A stretch of 34,635 nt of DNA from Gemmatimonadota bacterium. GTDB lineage: Bacteria; Gemmatimonadota; Gemmatimonadetes; Longimicrobiales; Gaopeijiaceae. This document shows positions 1 through 7,474 of this stretch, piece after piece. Under the pieces are notes generated by a model that worked only from the letters and a program-made list of their open reading frames with translations, made no database searches and was not told the DNA's origin. The stretch covers positions 1 to 34,635 of the forward strand of contig SKKH01000210.1 of the NCBI GenBank assembly GCA_007121555.1, written 5' to 3'. How positions within the stretch are numbered: the first letter of the stretch is position 1; every line of letters starts with the position of its first letter. The position numbers and the translations under genes were made by a program.

Positions 1-21
1 CGCCTCCGGCGTTGGCTCGCC

Positions 22-133
22 TGGACGTAGCTCGTCCGCTATGCCTGCGGCGAGCCGCCTTGGATCCAGCGGCCTGGCGCTCCCAACGGCGGTCGCTCCT
101 GTTCTTCAACAGCCTTCTAGGTGGATGGGGTCT
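22..133 (+). repeat. Dispersed ~110-bp repeat, copy A
   Basis: This segment aligns along almost its whole length, with small gaps, to 28283-28395 (copy B). Shared words include GACGTAGC, GCTATGCCT, GCTCCCAACGG and TTCAACA, and both end near GGATGGGG. A 26-bp core (89-114) is identical to 29087-29112 (copy C). The core contains the small dyad TGTTCTTCAACA. Read on the minus strand it starts GGCTGTTGAAGAACAG, which resembles the terminal inverted repeats of some insertion sequences; that resemblance is from memory. The repeat directly abuts the recognisable part of a broken transposase. It may be the end of a decayed IS or a small non-autonomous element. Confidence 0.6.
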
Positions 134-676
134 TCGACTGGCCGGTTGCGGGCCGGCTCTACCTGCCGAAGGGCTGGGCGGCCGACCCGGAGCGGCGGAA
201 GCGAGGCAAGCACCTGGCCACCGAAGGGCGGCTGCTTGGGGAACGACCGCTCGAGGGGCACGGAGAAGACCGCAAGCAGTACTTCGCCTGGGGGCTCGAC
301 GGGGCTCGACGCGCTCGAGCTGGAGGCCCTGATCGAACTCGCCCATGTACGCTGGGTCGTCGAGCGGTTCTATCAGGATGCGAAGGGAGAACTCGGGATG
401 GATGACTACGAAGGCCGGTTCTAGACCGGTCTCCACCGCCACCTCGCCCTCGTCATGCTTGCCCACTCGTTTCTGACGCTACGGCAGAGCTATGGTCCCC
501 AGATCCAGGAAGGACCGCCGGCGCCACCTCAGGGAGACCGCCCACTCTCACCCCCGCCCGCGCGGGGTTTTCCCCCGGTGACAAGAAGAAGCATCGCCGC
601 TCTTCGGCGAACCGTGCTTGAAGAACTCTTTGCTCAGGTCATCGACAGCCTCACCCGGACGAGGGCATGGCTATAA
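121..676 (+). pseudogene. Decayed IS701-type DDE transposase
   Basis: The fragments match the IS701-type transposase fold in order. A central piece contains RLYLPKGWAADPERRKR (about 145-215). It is followed by LLGERP, the catalytic-Glu helix segment VVERFYQDAKGELG (about 353-400), HRHLALVMLAHSF (about 434-475) and a C-terminal tail LLEELFAQV-like segment ending at TAA 674-676. Three lesions are visible. About 150 residues are missing between RRKRG and LLGERP. A 10-bp tandem duplication (291-310) shifts the frame by +1. A TAG at 422-424 lies where the family usually has a Trp, so it is a likely TGG-to-TAG change. The N-terminal third is absent and replaced by repeat copy A. No functional protein is expected. 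Confidence 0.8.
291..310 (+). repeat. 10-bp tandem duplication causing a frameshift
   Basis: GGGGCTCGAC occurs twice back to back (291-300 and 301-310). Removing one copy restores a continuous transposase reading frame (YFAWGLD joined to ALELEALIEL). The duplication is therefore the direct cause of the frameshift in the transposase pseudogene. Confidence 0.85.
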
Positions 677-710
677 ATGACAAAGTAGTGTTGGAAGGCG
701 GGCCATTGGG

Positions 711-743
711 GAGTTCCGGCCTTGCTCCGGGGCCTGCGAACTC
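711..743. terminator. Possible hairpin terminator after the PAS gene
   Basis: The imperfect inverted repeat has outer arms GAGTTC (711-716) and GAACTC (738-743) and inner arms GGCC (718-721) and GGCC (731-734), with a small internal asymmetry. It lies about 55 bp downstream of the minus-strand stop at 797. There is no T tract, so this is only a candidate. Confidence 0.3.
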
Positions 744-796
744 ACTCGCGACCCCCAGCCGACGGTGGGCGCGGGGTCTGACGGCTTAGCGAGGAG

Positions 797-1366
797 CTAT
801 CCCGGTGGGTGGCTGGCGTCCAGGATGTCCCTCAACTGGAGGTCGTAACAGTCGGGGCAGAGACCGTGCGTGAAGGAGATTCCGGCTTTCTCTTCCGGAC
901 ACGGATCGGTCTCTTTCCACTCATCCGACCCGATCTGGATTCGACCGCACCAGGCGCAGCGTTCGCGCACTTCCTGCGTGGCGCCGACCATGGACCCCTC
1001 TTTCGCGCCCTCCGCGACCTTTCTGGCCAGGACGACCATCGACTCTACGGTCCCATTGCGACGGAGTGGGAACGTCTGACTCAGAAAGGGTGAGCTCCAC
1101 CCTTTTTCGTCCCCGAACAGAATCACGCGCTCCTGAGGCTCCCCGGTCTCCTGAGTGCATTCCAGAAGTGCGTCGAAGACCCTTCTGGAGTCGGGGTGCA
1201 CGAGATCTCGCGCTGGAAAACCCATGGCGCGGCCTCGCTCGACCCCCTCGCGCAGTTGGTTCACGTACCGGACGACCCCGCTGTGGTCGACCACCAGGAT
1301 GAAATGAGGGTTGGTGGCGAGGAAATCACGAAGGCCCTCGGTGCGTAGTTCCGGATCGGATTCCAT
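797..1366 (-). CDS. Stand-alone PAS domain protein with C-terminal zinc-ribbon-like motif
   Basis: The 189-residue soluble protein has a single PAS-like sensor domain (about residues 10-120, with ILVVDHSGVVRYVN and an LVHPDSR turn). A C-terminal cysteine module follows: C137-x2-C140 and FTHGLCPDC (H167, C170, C173). In many bacterial sensor kinases a module of this type (CxxC...W...HGxCPxC) sits after PAS domains, but here there is no kinase, cyclase or output domain. It could be a signal-binding partner for another regulator. The ATG at 1366 is chosen because GGAG lies 8 nt upstream and the longer reading frame to 1498 adds low-complexity sequence. It follows the secreted-protein gene on the same strand after 148 bp and may be co-transcribed. 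Confidence 0.75.
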   Translation of the reverse strand: MESDPELRTEGLRDFLATNPHFILVVDHSGVVRYVNQLREGVERGRAMGFPARDLVHPDSRRVFDALLECTQETGEPQERVILFGDEKGWSSPFLSQTFPLRRNGTVESMVVLARKVAEGAKEGSMVGATQEVRERCAWCGRIQIGSDEWKETDPCPEEKAGISFTHGLCPDCYDLQLRDILDASHPPG

Positions 1367-1514
1367 ACAGGATGCTCCATCGGCCTTCGCGGTGAGCGAA
1401 ATCCCATCGTACTCCGGGCCTGGGCCGAAGGCAGCCTTACTCTGCGTATCCGCCTGGCCCGGAGGGGTAGAGGCCCGGCCGGTTGGCCGGACCCCCACCT
1501 GGACAGGACTGGAT

Positions 1515-1901
1515 TCAGCGGCCGGGGGTCACGCCCAGCTGACCTACACACGAGACGCCCTCTTCGTCCGCGATGATCACGGACCATTCACCCTCGGTCC
1601 CTTCCGTCGCGTCGACTACGATGTGGAAGGCATGGTCCTCGGAAAGGACTCCACTGAGGCCACTCTCAGGAGCGAAGGAGACGGAGGCGGGTTCACCCAT
1701 TTCCTCCGAGGGGGTGGCCATCACATCCTGATCTGCCTGGCCCGCCACGACCGAGCGGGGGTCGAAGCTCAGGTCGCACTCAGGGGTCGCTGAGGCCGTG
1801 GCCGGCGAGGACGCCAGCATCATGCCGAAGACGAGAGCGCTGCTCAGGGCGAGAAACCCTCCGGGCGCGGTCATCTTCTTGTGGGTGGTTGCAGAAGACA
1901 T
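1515..1901 (-). CDS. Small secreted protein of unknown function
   Basis: The 128-residue product has a clear signal peptide: a Lys-containing n-region, hydrophobic residues about 14-30, and an ASSPATASA-type cleavage region near residue 38. The mature part is about 90 residues, acidic, and has two cysteines (in PEC near residue 42 and VSCVG near residue 116) that could form a disulfide. The pattern of FHIVVDA, EWSVIIAD and VSCVGQLGV looks like a small beta-sandwich, but I recognise no family. The start is secure because AGGAGG precedes the ATG at good spacing. A sigma-54-like promoter lies about 70 bp upstream (1971-1986). Confidence 0.7.
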   Translation of the reverse strand: MSSATTHKKMTAPGGFLALSSALVFGMMLASSPATASATPECDLSFDPRSVVAGQADQDVMATPSEEMGEPASVSFAPESGLSGVLSEDHAFHIVVDATEGTEGEWSVIIADEEGVSCVGQLGVTPGR

Positions 1902-2168
1902 GCTTCCTCCTTGTCGATTGAATTGATTGGTTCAGCGCCGGTCTGTCGAGTGGCGCATGCCCTTCTCAATTGCAGGGAGCGTGCCATGTCCATAAAGTAT
2001 TGTGATGAAGGGATTTAGAAAGTTTTTCCCAGCCGCTCGGAGGAATGTTCCTGAACTTCCTTCCCCCCTTCTGAAGCAGGCCCCGGCAAGAAGATTCCGA
2101 CACCCGGTGTCCCGGGTCCGGCGTGTCTCCCGGAGAGGGACCGCGGATCCGGATTGGGACCGTCGGAC
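1902..2168. other. Intergenic region between antiporter operon end and secreted-protein gene
   Basis: The region holds the sigma-54-like promoter (1971-1986) and a small AGGAA-TG-TTCCT dyad (2041-2052). It also holds a short hairpin with GACAC/GTGTC arms (2099-2111), about 60 bp downstream of the antiporter stop, which might help termination. No coding potential is convincing. Confidence 0.4.
1971..1986 (-). promoter_or_regulatory. Sigma-54 (-24/-12) promoter candidate
   Basis: The minus strand reads TGGCACGCTCCCTGCA. The -24 element TGGCACG is an exact consensus match, and the GG-N10-GC spacing to the -12 element (CTGCA against consensus TTGCA) is exact. It lies about 70 bp upstream of the ATG at 1901 and points toward it. 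No enhancer-binding regulator gene is in the window. Confidence 0.5.
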
Positions 2169-4097
2169 TCAGGGAACGAGGAGGAGTCCCGCGAGGGCCA
2201 GGGCCAGACCGAGGACCAGCGAGCCCAGGAAGACCCCCTCCATGGAACGGATGTCACCCCGGGCCCAGCGATCTGCCATTCGGATCACCGGTGAGAGTTG
2301 GGCCATCTTCCGGGCCGCCCACCCTTCGGCGCGAGTCACGAGGGCCTCCTGGCTGGGAAGAGTGAGCCGACCCAGCCCGTGCTCGACGGGGATGAGCGCG
2401 TCTCCCGCTGGAATCCGGATGGTACGGAGCGATCCCAGGACAGTGGGGCGGACGCTGAGCCCCCACCCCACCAGGGCGCCCAGAAGGACTGGCAGAAGTC
2501 CGACGAGCCAGCCATCCAGCGCTGCCGGCAGTGCGACGGCTTCCGGGGAGGGGATGAGCGTCGGGATCCAGACGACACCGGTGGTCCCGATCCCGACCAG
2601 GAGGATCCACGGCAGTACGAGCCCGTGCGTCCCCTGAGCCCGGCCCCCGTTGGCGGCTACCACCTTCCCGGCGGGCGCAAGTGACTTCGAGTGTTGGTTT
2701 GCCAGGGCCTCTCGTCTTCGTCGCGCCAGGGTCGATAGGAAGCGGGCCAGGAGGAGGGTGGTACCGAAGGCGGCCACCAGGAGCAGCGGGTCGAGGATCG
2801 AGTAGGCGGTGCCCCCCAGCTCGGCCAACCCATCCTTGAGGGTGTTCTTGGCCAGACTCCCCGTCGTGAGTGGCAGGCCGGCCAGGGCCAGAGCGGGAAG
2901 GGACGTGGCAGTGAGGATCCAGGTGCCCCTGCGGTCGGGGCCCGAAGCGGTCTCCTCGGTCCGGTGGGGGTCGGGTCCGCCGGGCACTTTGTCGGCCACG
3001 CCCACCGAGAGGAAGAGGGCTCCTTTGGCCAGGCCGTGGTGGAGGGCGTAGACTCCGATGGCAGCTAGAGCCAGTGGAGCCAGCTCCGGATCGTGGAGGA
3101 GGAGGCCCGTCCCCATGGCCATGTATCCCATCTGACTCACGCTGGAGTAGGCCAGCACGGTCTTCGGGTCGTCCTGGGCCACCCCGCAGACCACGCCGTA
3201 GAAGGCGCCGAACACGCCCAGCACCAGGAAACCGCCGGCCAGGAGAGGGAGGCTGGTCTCGGCGGGCAACACCCGGATCCATCCCAGGAGGCCGGCCTTG
3301 ATCATGGCCCCGCTGAGGAGGGCGCTGGCGGCGGTGGGCGCCACTGGATGGGCCAGCGGAAGCCAGAGGTGGAGCGGCACGAGCCCTGCCTTCACCCCGA
3401 AGCCCAGGGCGAGGAGCGTCCCGGTGGCCAATACGGGAAGAGCGGTCGGGTGACCCTCATGGAGTATCTCCCATACCCCCTCCATCTGGGAGCCGAAGAG
3501 GGGAACTCCGTCGGCGGCGACCCCGAGGCTGATGAGTCCCGTGAGCAGGGCCAACTCGCCGAGGATGGCCAGGATGATGTAGATCCTTCCAGCCCTGAGG
3601 GCGGCGTCGCTGCGGTCGTGGGCCACCAGCCCGTATGCGGCGAAGGTCATGAGGGCGAAGAAGAGGTAGAAGGCCAGCAGATCGCCGGCTACCACCAGGC
3701 CCAGATTCCCGGCCATCGTCAGGACGAAGAGGACGAAGAACGGATGCCGGCGCTCGTCGTCGGCGTGGTACCGGGCGGCGAAGGCCCCTCCCGCCACCCA
3801 GAGGATCGAGGTGAAGAGGAGAAAGATCGCTCCCGTGAGGTCCAGGGAGAGGTGGACGCCCGTGAAGAGGAAGGGAAGGTCGGCGAAGAGGACCTCACCC
3901 TCTGCCAGTTCGGTTCGGGTCAGGGCCCAGATCGCCAGCGCCAGCGCCGGGACGGCCCCCCACGGCGCCAGGGCGAGTCCCACACCCCGGGTGAAGCGGG
4001 AGCACCAGAGAAGCGAGAGGGCCATGGGAACACCCCAGGCAGCGATCAGGAGGCCCAGCGCCGGGGCCGAGGAGGTTGCCACGTCCATGCCCCCCAT
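2169..4097 (-). CDS. Mrp/NuoL-like antiporter membrane subunit (third MrpD-type paralogue)
   Basis: The 642-residue polytopic membrane protein belongs to the proton-antiporter (NuoL/M/N, MrpA/D) family. The core runs to about residue 500, with the conserved FGVKAGLVPLHLWLP segment and a second Lys in MIKAG. A long hydrophilic stretch follows, and a last helix lies at the C-terminus (LGSLVLGLALALAGLL). The TM5 glutamate used by the family in proton transfer is replaced: the FFALMTFAAY segment has Ala148 where the neighbouring paralogue has Glu145 in FYEALTWTTY. The ATG at 4097 overlaps the upstream stop (TAATG) and has GAGGGG upstream, implying coupled translation. It is the last gene of the operon. 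Whether it pumps, or only completes the membrane arm, is open. Confidence 0.85.
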   Translation of the reverse strand: MGGMDVATSSAPALGLLIAAWGVPMALSLLWCSRFTRGVGLALAPWGAVPALALAIWALTRTELAEGEVLFADLPFLFTGVHLSLDLTGAIFLLFTSILWVAGGAFAARYHADDERRHPFFVLFVLTMAGNLGLVVAGDLLAFYLFFALMTFAAYGLVAHDRSDAALRAGRIYIILAILGELALLTGLISLGVAADGVPLFGSQMEGVWEILHEGHPTALPVLATGTLLALGFGVKAGLVPLHLWLPLAHPVAPTAASALLSGAMIKAGLLGWIRVLPAETSLPLLAGGFLVLGVFGAFYGVVCGVAQDDPKTVLAYSSVSQMGYMAMGTGLLLHDPELAPLALAAIGVYALHHGLAKGALFLSVGVADKVPGGPDPHRTEETASGPDRRGTWILTATSLPALALAGLPLTTGSLAKNTLKDGLAELGGTAYSILDPLLLVAAFGTTLLLARFLSTLARRRREALANQHSKSLAPAGKVVAANGGRAQGTHGLVLPWILLVGIGTTGVVWIPTLIPSPEAVALPAALDGWLVGLLPVLLGALVGWGLSVRPTVLGSLRTIRIPAGDALIPVEHGLGRLTLPSQEALVTRAEGWAARKMAQLSPVIRMADRWARGDIRSMEGVFLGSLVLGLALALAGLLLVP

Positions 4098-5608
4098 TAC
4101 AGGTCCCCTCGTTCGACGATCAGGAGAGCCCAGCCCAGGGGACTCCAGTCGGAGGCCGCCAGCAGCCCCACGCCCAGGGACAGTGCGGCCGTGATCACGG
4201 TGGGAACGATCAGGCGCCAGTCGGCTTCGAGCCCCTTGAGGGACTCGGGGAGGCGCCAGTCTGCGTTCCGCTCGTCGAAGTAGGCGGTGCGGATCACCGG
4301 GAGGAAGTAGGCGGCATTGAGGAGGCTGCTGGCCAGGAGCACCCCGAGGATCCAGGGGGCATCGGCGCCCAGTCCCCCCAGTCCCAGGTACCACTTGGAG
4401 ATGAAACCGGCCACGGGCGGAAGTCCGATCATGCCCAGCGCTCCGAGGGTGAAGGCGGCCATGGTGAGGGGCATTCGCCGGGCTACACCTCCCATGGAAC
4501 TCACGGTCTTCACCCCCAGGGTCTGGGCCAGGAGGCCGGCGCAGAAGAAGAGGGTGATCTTCATGAGCCCCTGGTGGACCAGGTGCACGAGTCCCCCCAC
4601 ATGGGCCATGGGATCCAGGAGGGCCACACCCAGGGAGATATAGGAGAGCTGGCTCACGGTGCTGAAGGCCAGGATCCGTTTCAGGTCGTCCTGGGCCAGG
4701 GCGCGGACCGATGCGTAGATGATGGTGAAGGCGGCGGCCACGACCACTACGGTAGTCACCCCCAGGTCCCACGAAACGCCGATGCCGAAGAGGGAGTGGA
4801 TCAGCCGGATGACGCCGAACGCTCCGGCCTTCACCACGGCTACGGCGTGTAGGAGCGCGCTCACCGGGGCGGGGGCTACCATGGCGGTGGGCAGCCATCC
4901 GTGGATGGGAAAGATCGCCGACTTCACCCCCATCCCCACGAGGAGAAAGAGGAAGATCGTGGTGTAGAGGACGGGCTGGGCCGCCGCCGCCGTCGGATCG
5001 ACGATGCCCCCGGGCACGAAGTCCACCGTCCCAGTCGTGACCTGGAAGAGGACCGCGCCCACGACCAGGATGGTCCCGGCGCCGAGGGTGTAGACCAGGT
5101 AGGTGCGTCCCGCCTTCACGGCCTCAGGCGTCCCGTTGTGGACCACCAGGGGGTAGGTGGTCCAGGTCAGGGCTTCGTAGAAGAGCACGAAGGTGAAGAG
5201 ATCGCCGGCCATGGCCAGACCCGTGGCCGCGGTGACGCAGAGACTGAAGAAGCCGAAGAAGCGGGTCCGGTTCGGGGAGTCCTTCAGGTAGCCGATGGCG
5301 TACAGCGTCGTCACCAGCCAGAGGACCGCCGAGAGGGTCACGAAGAGGAGGGCAAGGGCGTCGGCCTCCAGGGTCAGGGCCAGTCCGGGAAGGACCTCCA
5401 GCGACCAGGCGTAGGTTCCCCCGAGGGCCACCCCCTGAAGCATGAAGGCCACGAACAGGACCTTCGCCACCGCCCCCACCAGGTTCAGGGTGTTACGCAG
5501 GAGCTGCTGGTCCTCCCGGAGGAACATGATGGCGATCCCGGGCACGAAGGAGCTCAGAACGACCGCCAGGGGGAGGGCCTCCCACTCGATGAGGGGATCG
5601 ATGATCAT
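4097..5608 (-). CDS. Mrp/NuoN-like antiporter membrane subunit (second MrpD-type paralogue)
   Basis: The 503-residue, about 14-helix membrane protein belongs to the proton-antiporter family. It keeps the key charged residues: Glu145 in FYEALTW (TM5), a Lys in GVKSAIFPIHGWLP (TM7), a Lys in VVKAGAFG (TM8) and a Lys in AGFISKWY (TM12). It is therefore likely to be transport-competent. A 43-bp gap separates it from mrpD, the only non-overlapping junction in the distal operon; the ATG at 5608 has a GGGGG-like ribosome site. Its stop overlaps the next start. With mrpD and the following gene it makes three antiporter-like subunits in one cluster. Confidence 0.87.
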   Translation of the reverse strand: MIIDPLIEWEALPLAVVLSSFVPGIAIMFLREDQQLLRNTLNLVGAVAKVLFVAFMLQGVALGGTYAWSLEVLPGLALTLEADALALLFVTLSAVLWLVTTLYAIGYLKDSPNRTRFFGFFSLCVTAATGLAMAGDLFTFVLFYEALTWTTYPLVVHNGTPEAVKAGRTYLVYTLGAGTILVVGAVLFQVTTGTVDFVPGGIVDPTAAAAQPVLYTTIFLFLLVGMGVKSAIFPIHGWLPTAMVAPAPVSALLHAVAVVKAGAFGVIRLIHSLFGIGVSWDLGVTTVVVVAAAFTIIYASVRALAQDDLKRILAFSTVSQLSYISLGVALLDPMAHVGGLVHLVHQGLMKITLFFCAGLLAQTLGVKTVSSMGGVARRMPLTMAAFTLGALGMIGLPPVAGFISKWYLGLGGLGADAPWILGVLLASSLLNAAYFLPVIRTAYFDERNADWRLPESLKGLEADWRLIVPTVITAALSLGVGLLAASDWSPLGWALLIVERGDL

Positions 5609-5651
5609 GGGCGACCCCCAGCCCGAGACCCCATGGCCCGCATCCCGCCGA

Positions 5652-7139
5652 TCACCATGGCTGGGCCCCGTTCAGGAGGAGGAGGTCCACCATCTCGACG
5701 GCCCGAACCCCCAGGATCACGGCCCCCAGCGCCAACAGGAGGGCGGCCCATTCCATCCGATTCGGCACCTGGCGCATGGACTCCTTCTCCTCCTTCCGGT
5801 CCAGGGCGTATCGGAGGACCAGGAGAACGTAGGCGATGGTGAGGAGTCCTCCCGCCCCGATGACTGCGGCCCATCCCCAGTGGCCCCCCTCCAGAGAGGA
5901 ACGCAGGAGAAGCCACTTCCCCAGGAAACCGGCCGAGGGCGGCAGGCCGGCCAGGCTCAGTCCCCCGATTCCGAAGGCGAAAAACGACATGGGGAGTCGG
6001 TGCGCCACACCGGAGATGGCGCTGAGAGAGTCCTTGGCCACGGCGTAGCTCATGTTTCCGGCGGCCAGGAACATGGCCGACTTGGCCAGGGCGTGGGACA
6101 GGGCCAGGAGGACACCCCCAGTCCAGGCGTCGGCGCTCCACTCCCCACTCTCGGTGATCATGAGGGGAAAGAAGACGAAGAGGTAGCCCAACTGTGCCAC
6201 GGTGGAGTAGGCGATCAGCCGCTTCAGGCTGGTCTGGCGCAAGGCCAGGATGGAGCCCCAGAAGATCGCGCCAGCCCCCAGGAGTCCGAGCAGGGTGAGG
6301 GCCTCGGGACTCCCGCCCCCATAGACGCCGAACCAGAGCCGCACCACGATGAAGAACGAGCCCTTGACCACCACGGCCGAGAGGAGGGCGCTGCCTGGAG
6401 CCGGGGCACCGGAGTGGGCCGGGGGGAGCCAGGCGTGGAGAGGGAAGAGCGCCGTCTTCGCCGCCATCCCCACGGTCATGGCCGCCAGCGCCGCCGCCGG
6501 AAGCGGACCGGTGGGCTCCAGCGCGGACAGGGCCTCCAGCGAGAGGGTCCCGTACTCGATGTAGAGGAGCGCCACTCCGAGGAGGAAGAGCATGGAGCCG
6601 GTGAGCGACACGATCAGGTAGCGCATCCCCGCCACCGTGGCCTGCCGGGTCACCGCCAGGGTCACCATGGCGGCGGCGGCCAGGCCCAGGATCTCCAGGG
6701 TCACGTAGAGATTGAAGAGGTCGGCCGAGAGGTAGATCCCGTTCAGCGCCGACCAGAGGAGAAGCCATAGCGGGGCGAAGTGACGTGCGCCGCGACCTCC
6801 TGGGGACTCCTCGAGCTCGAGTTCGAGGAGGTCGGCGAAGTAGGCGGTGGAGTAGAGGCTCACCAGTGCGCCCACCACCGCCGTCACCGTGAGCATGGCC
6901 ACGGCGAATCCGTCCACCCAGAGCTCGATTCCCAGGGGTTGCCCCCAGCCTCCCAGGGCGTGGCGACCGGGGCCCTGGGTGGCCACCCCGATCCAGAGGA
7001 AGACCGAGCTGGCAAGAGTCGAGGTGGATCCGAAGGCGAGCCCCACTCGCAGGAGGTAGGGGCGACCGCCCAGCGCCGGAAGCGCGGCCATGAGGGGCCC
7101 GAAGACCGCGACGGTGGTCCAGAGCTCGAACGAGGTCAC
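5652..7139 (-). CDS. mrpD: Na+/H+ antiporter subunit D (MrpD/MnhD)
   Basis: This 495-residue proton-antiporter family membrane protein is close to the usual MrpD length. Visible hallmarks are NLYVTLEILGL with Glu149 (TM5), MAAKTALFPLHAWLPPAHS (TM7 Lys), VVVKGSFF (TM8 Lys) and PPSAGFLGKW (TM12 Lys). MrpD is the proton-channel subunit of the hetero-oligomeric Mrp antiporter in the cytoplasmic membrane. Its ATG at 7139 overlaps the mrpC stop in an ATGA, so the two are translationally coupled. Confidence 0.92.
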   Translation of the reverse strand: MTSFELWTTVAVFGPLMAALPALGGRPYLLRVGLAFGSTSTLASSVFLWIGVATQGPGRHALGGWGQPLGIELWVDGFAVAMLTVTAVVGALVSLYSTAYFADLLELELEESPGGRGARHFAPLWLLLWSALNGIYLSADLFNLYVTLEILGLAAAAMVTLAVTRQATVAGMRYLIVSLTGSMLFLLGVALLYIEYGTLSLEALSALEPTGPLPAAALAAMTVGMAAKTALFPLHAWLPPAHSGAPAPGSALLSAVVVKGSFFIVVRLWFGVYGGGSPEALTLLGLLGAGAIFWGSILALRQTSLKRLIAYSTVAQLGYLFVFFPLMITESGEWSADAWTGGVLLALSHALAKSAMFLAAGNMSYAVAKDSLSAISGVAHRLPMSFFAFGIGGLSLAGLPPSAGFLGKWLLLRSSLEGGHWGWAAVIGAGGLLTIAYVLLVLRYALDRKEEKESMRQVPNRMEWAALLLALGAVILGVRAVEMVDLLLLNGAQPW

Positions 7140-7474
7140 TGCGCTTCGTCCTCGCTCCGGGTGTGGTCCGGCTCCGGATCCTCCGAGAGGAAGGGGGAGC
7201 CGGTTCGAGCCGTGACCCGGAGGGCCATGCCCAGCGCCAGGGCGGTGGCGGCCACGGCCACCACGATGCCCGTGAGGACCATGGCCTGGGGAAGGGGGTC
7301 GGCCACCGCCTCATCCGCCCGGGCTGGGGCTGCCAGGAGGAGGATGAAGATTCCCGTTCCCATGAGGTTGATGGCGAGGACCTTCCAGACCAGGTGGGCG
7401 CGGACCACCACGGCATGGAGACCGAGCACGAAGATGCCGAGTCCGGCCAGGGCATAGAGGTCCAGGACCGTCAT
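7136..7474 (-). CDS. mrpC: Na+/H+ antiporter subunit C (MrpC, NuoK-like)
   Basis: The 112-residue protein has three membrane segments (about residues 6-24, 28-50 and 62-88). It carries the MrpC/NuoK signature VWKVLAINLMGTGIFILL and the following DPLPQAMVLTGIVVAVAATALAL helix. It corresponds to MbhG of archaeal membrane-bound hydrogenase. The start at 7474 overlaps the stop of the upstream gene in an ATGA with a GGAGGAAGAAGG ribosome site just before it. The hydrophilic acidic tail (from about residue 94) is longer than in minimal homologues. Confidence 0.9.
   Translation of the reverse strand: MTVLDLYALAGLGIFVLGLHAVVVRAHLVWKVLAINLMGTGIFILLLAAPARADEAVADPLPQAMVLTGIVVAVAATALALGMALRVTARTGSPFLSEDPEPDHTRSEDEAQ

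Noticed and set aside
22-133. Integron attC site, because of CAAC/GTTG-like boxes in the repeat
   Set aside because: The boxes are in the wrong relative orientation for R'' and R', they are not shared by copy B, and no integrase or cassette array is present.
3093-4283. 396-codon plus-strand open frame, rich in Glu and Gly
   Set aside because: Antisense to a clear antiporter subunit; composition is the mirror of hydrophobic codons, with no family resemblance.
4097-4898. Upstream extension of the third antiporter subunit to 4898
   Set aside because: The extension is out-of-phase shadow of the neighbouring subunit. The TAATG overlap and ribosome site at 4097 give the real start.
5442-6770. 442-codon plus-strand open frame
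   Set aside because: Antisense shadow of mrpD, His/Gln/Glu-rich and without motifs.
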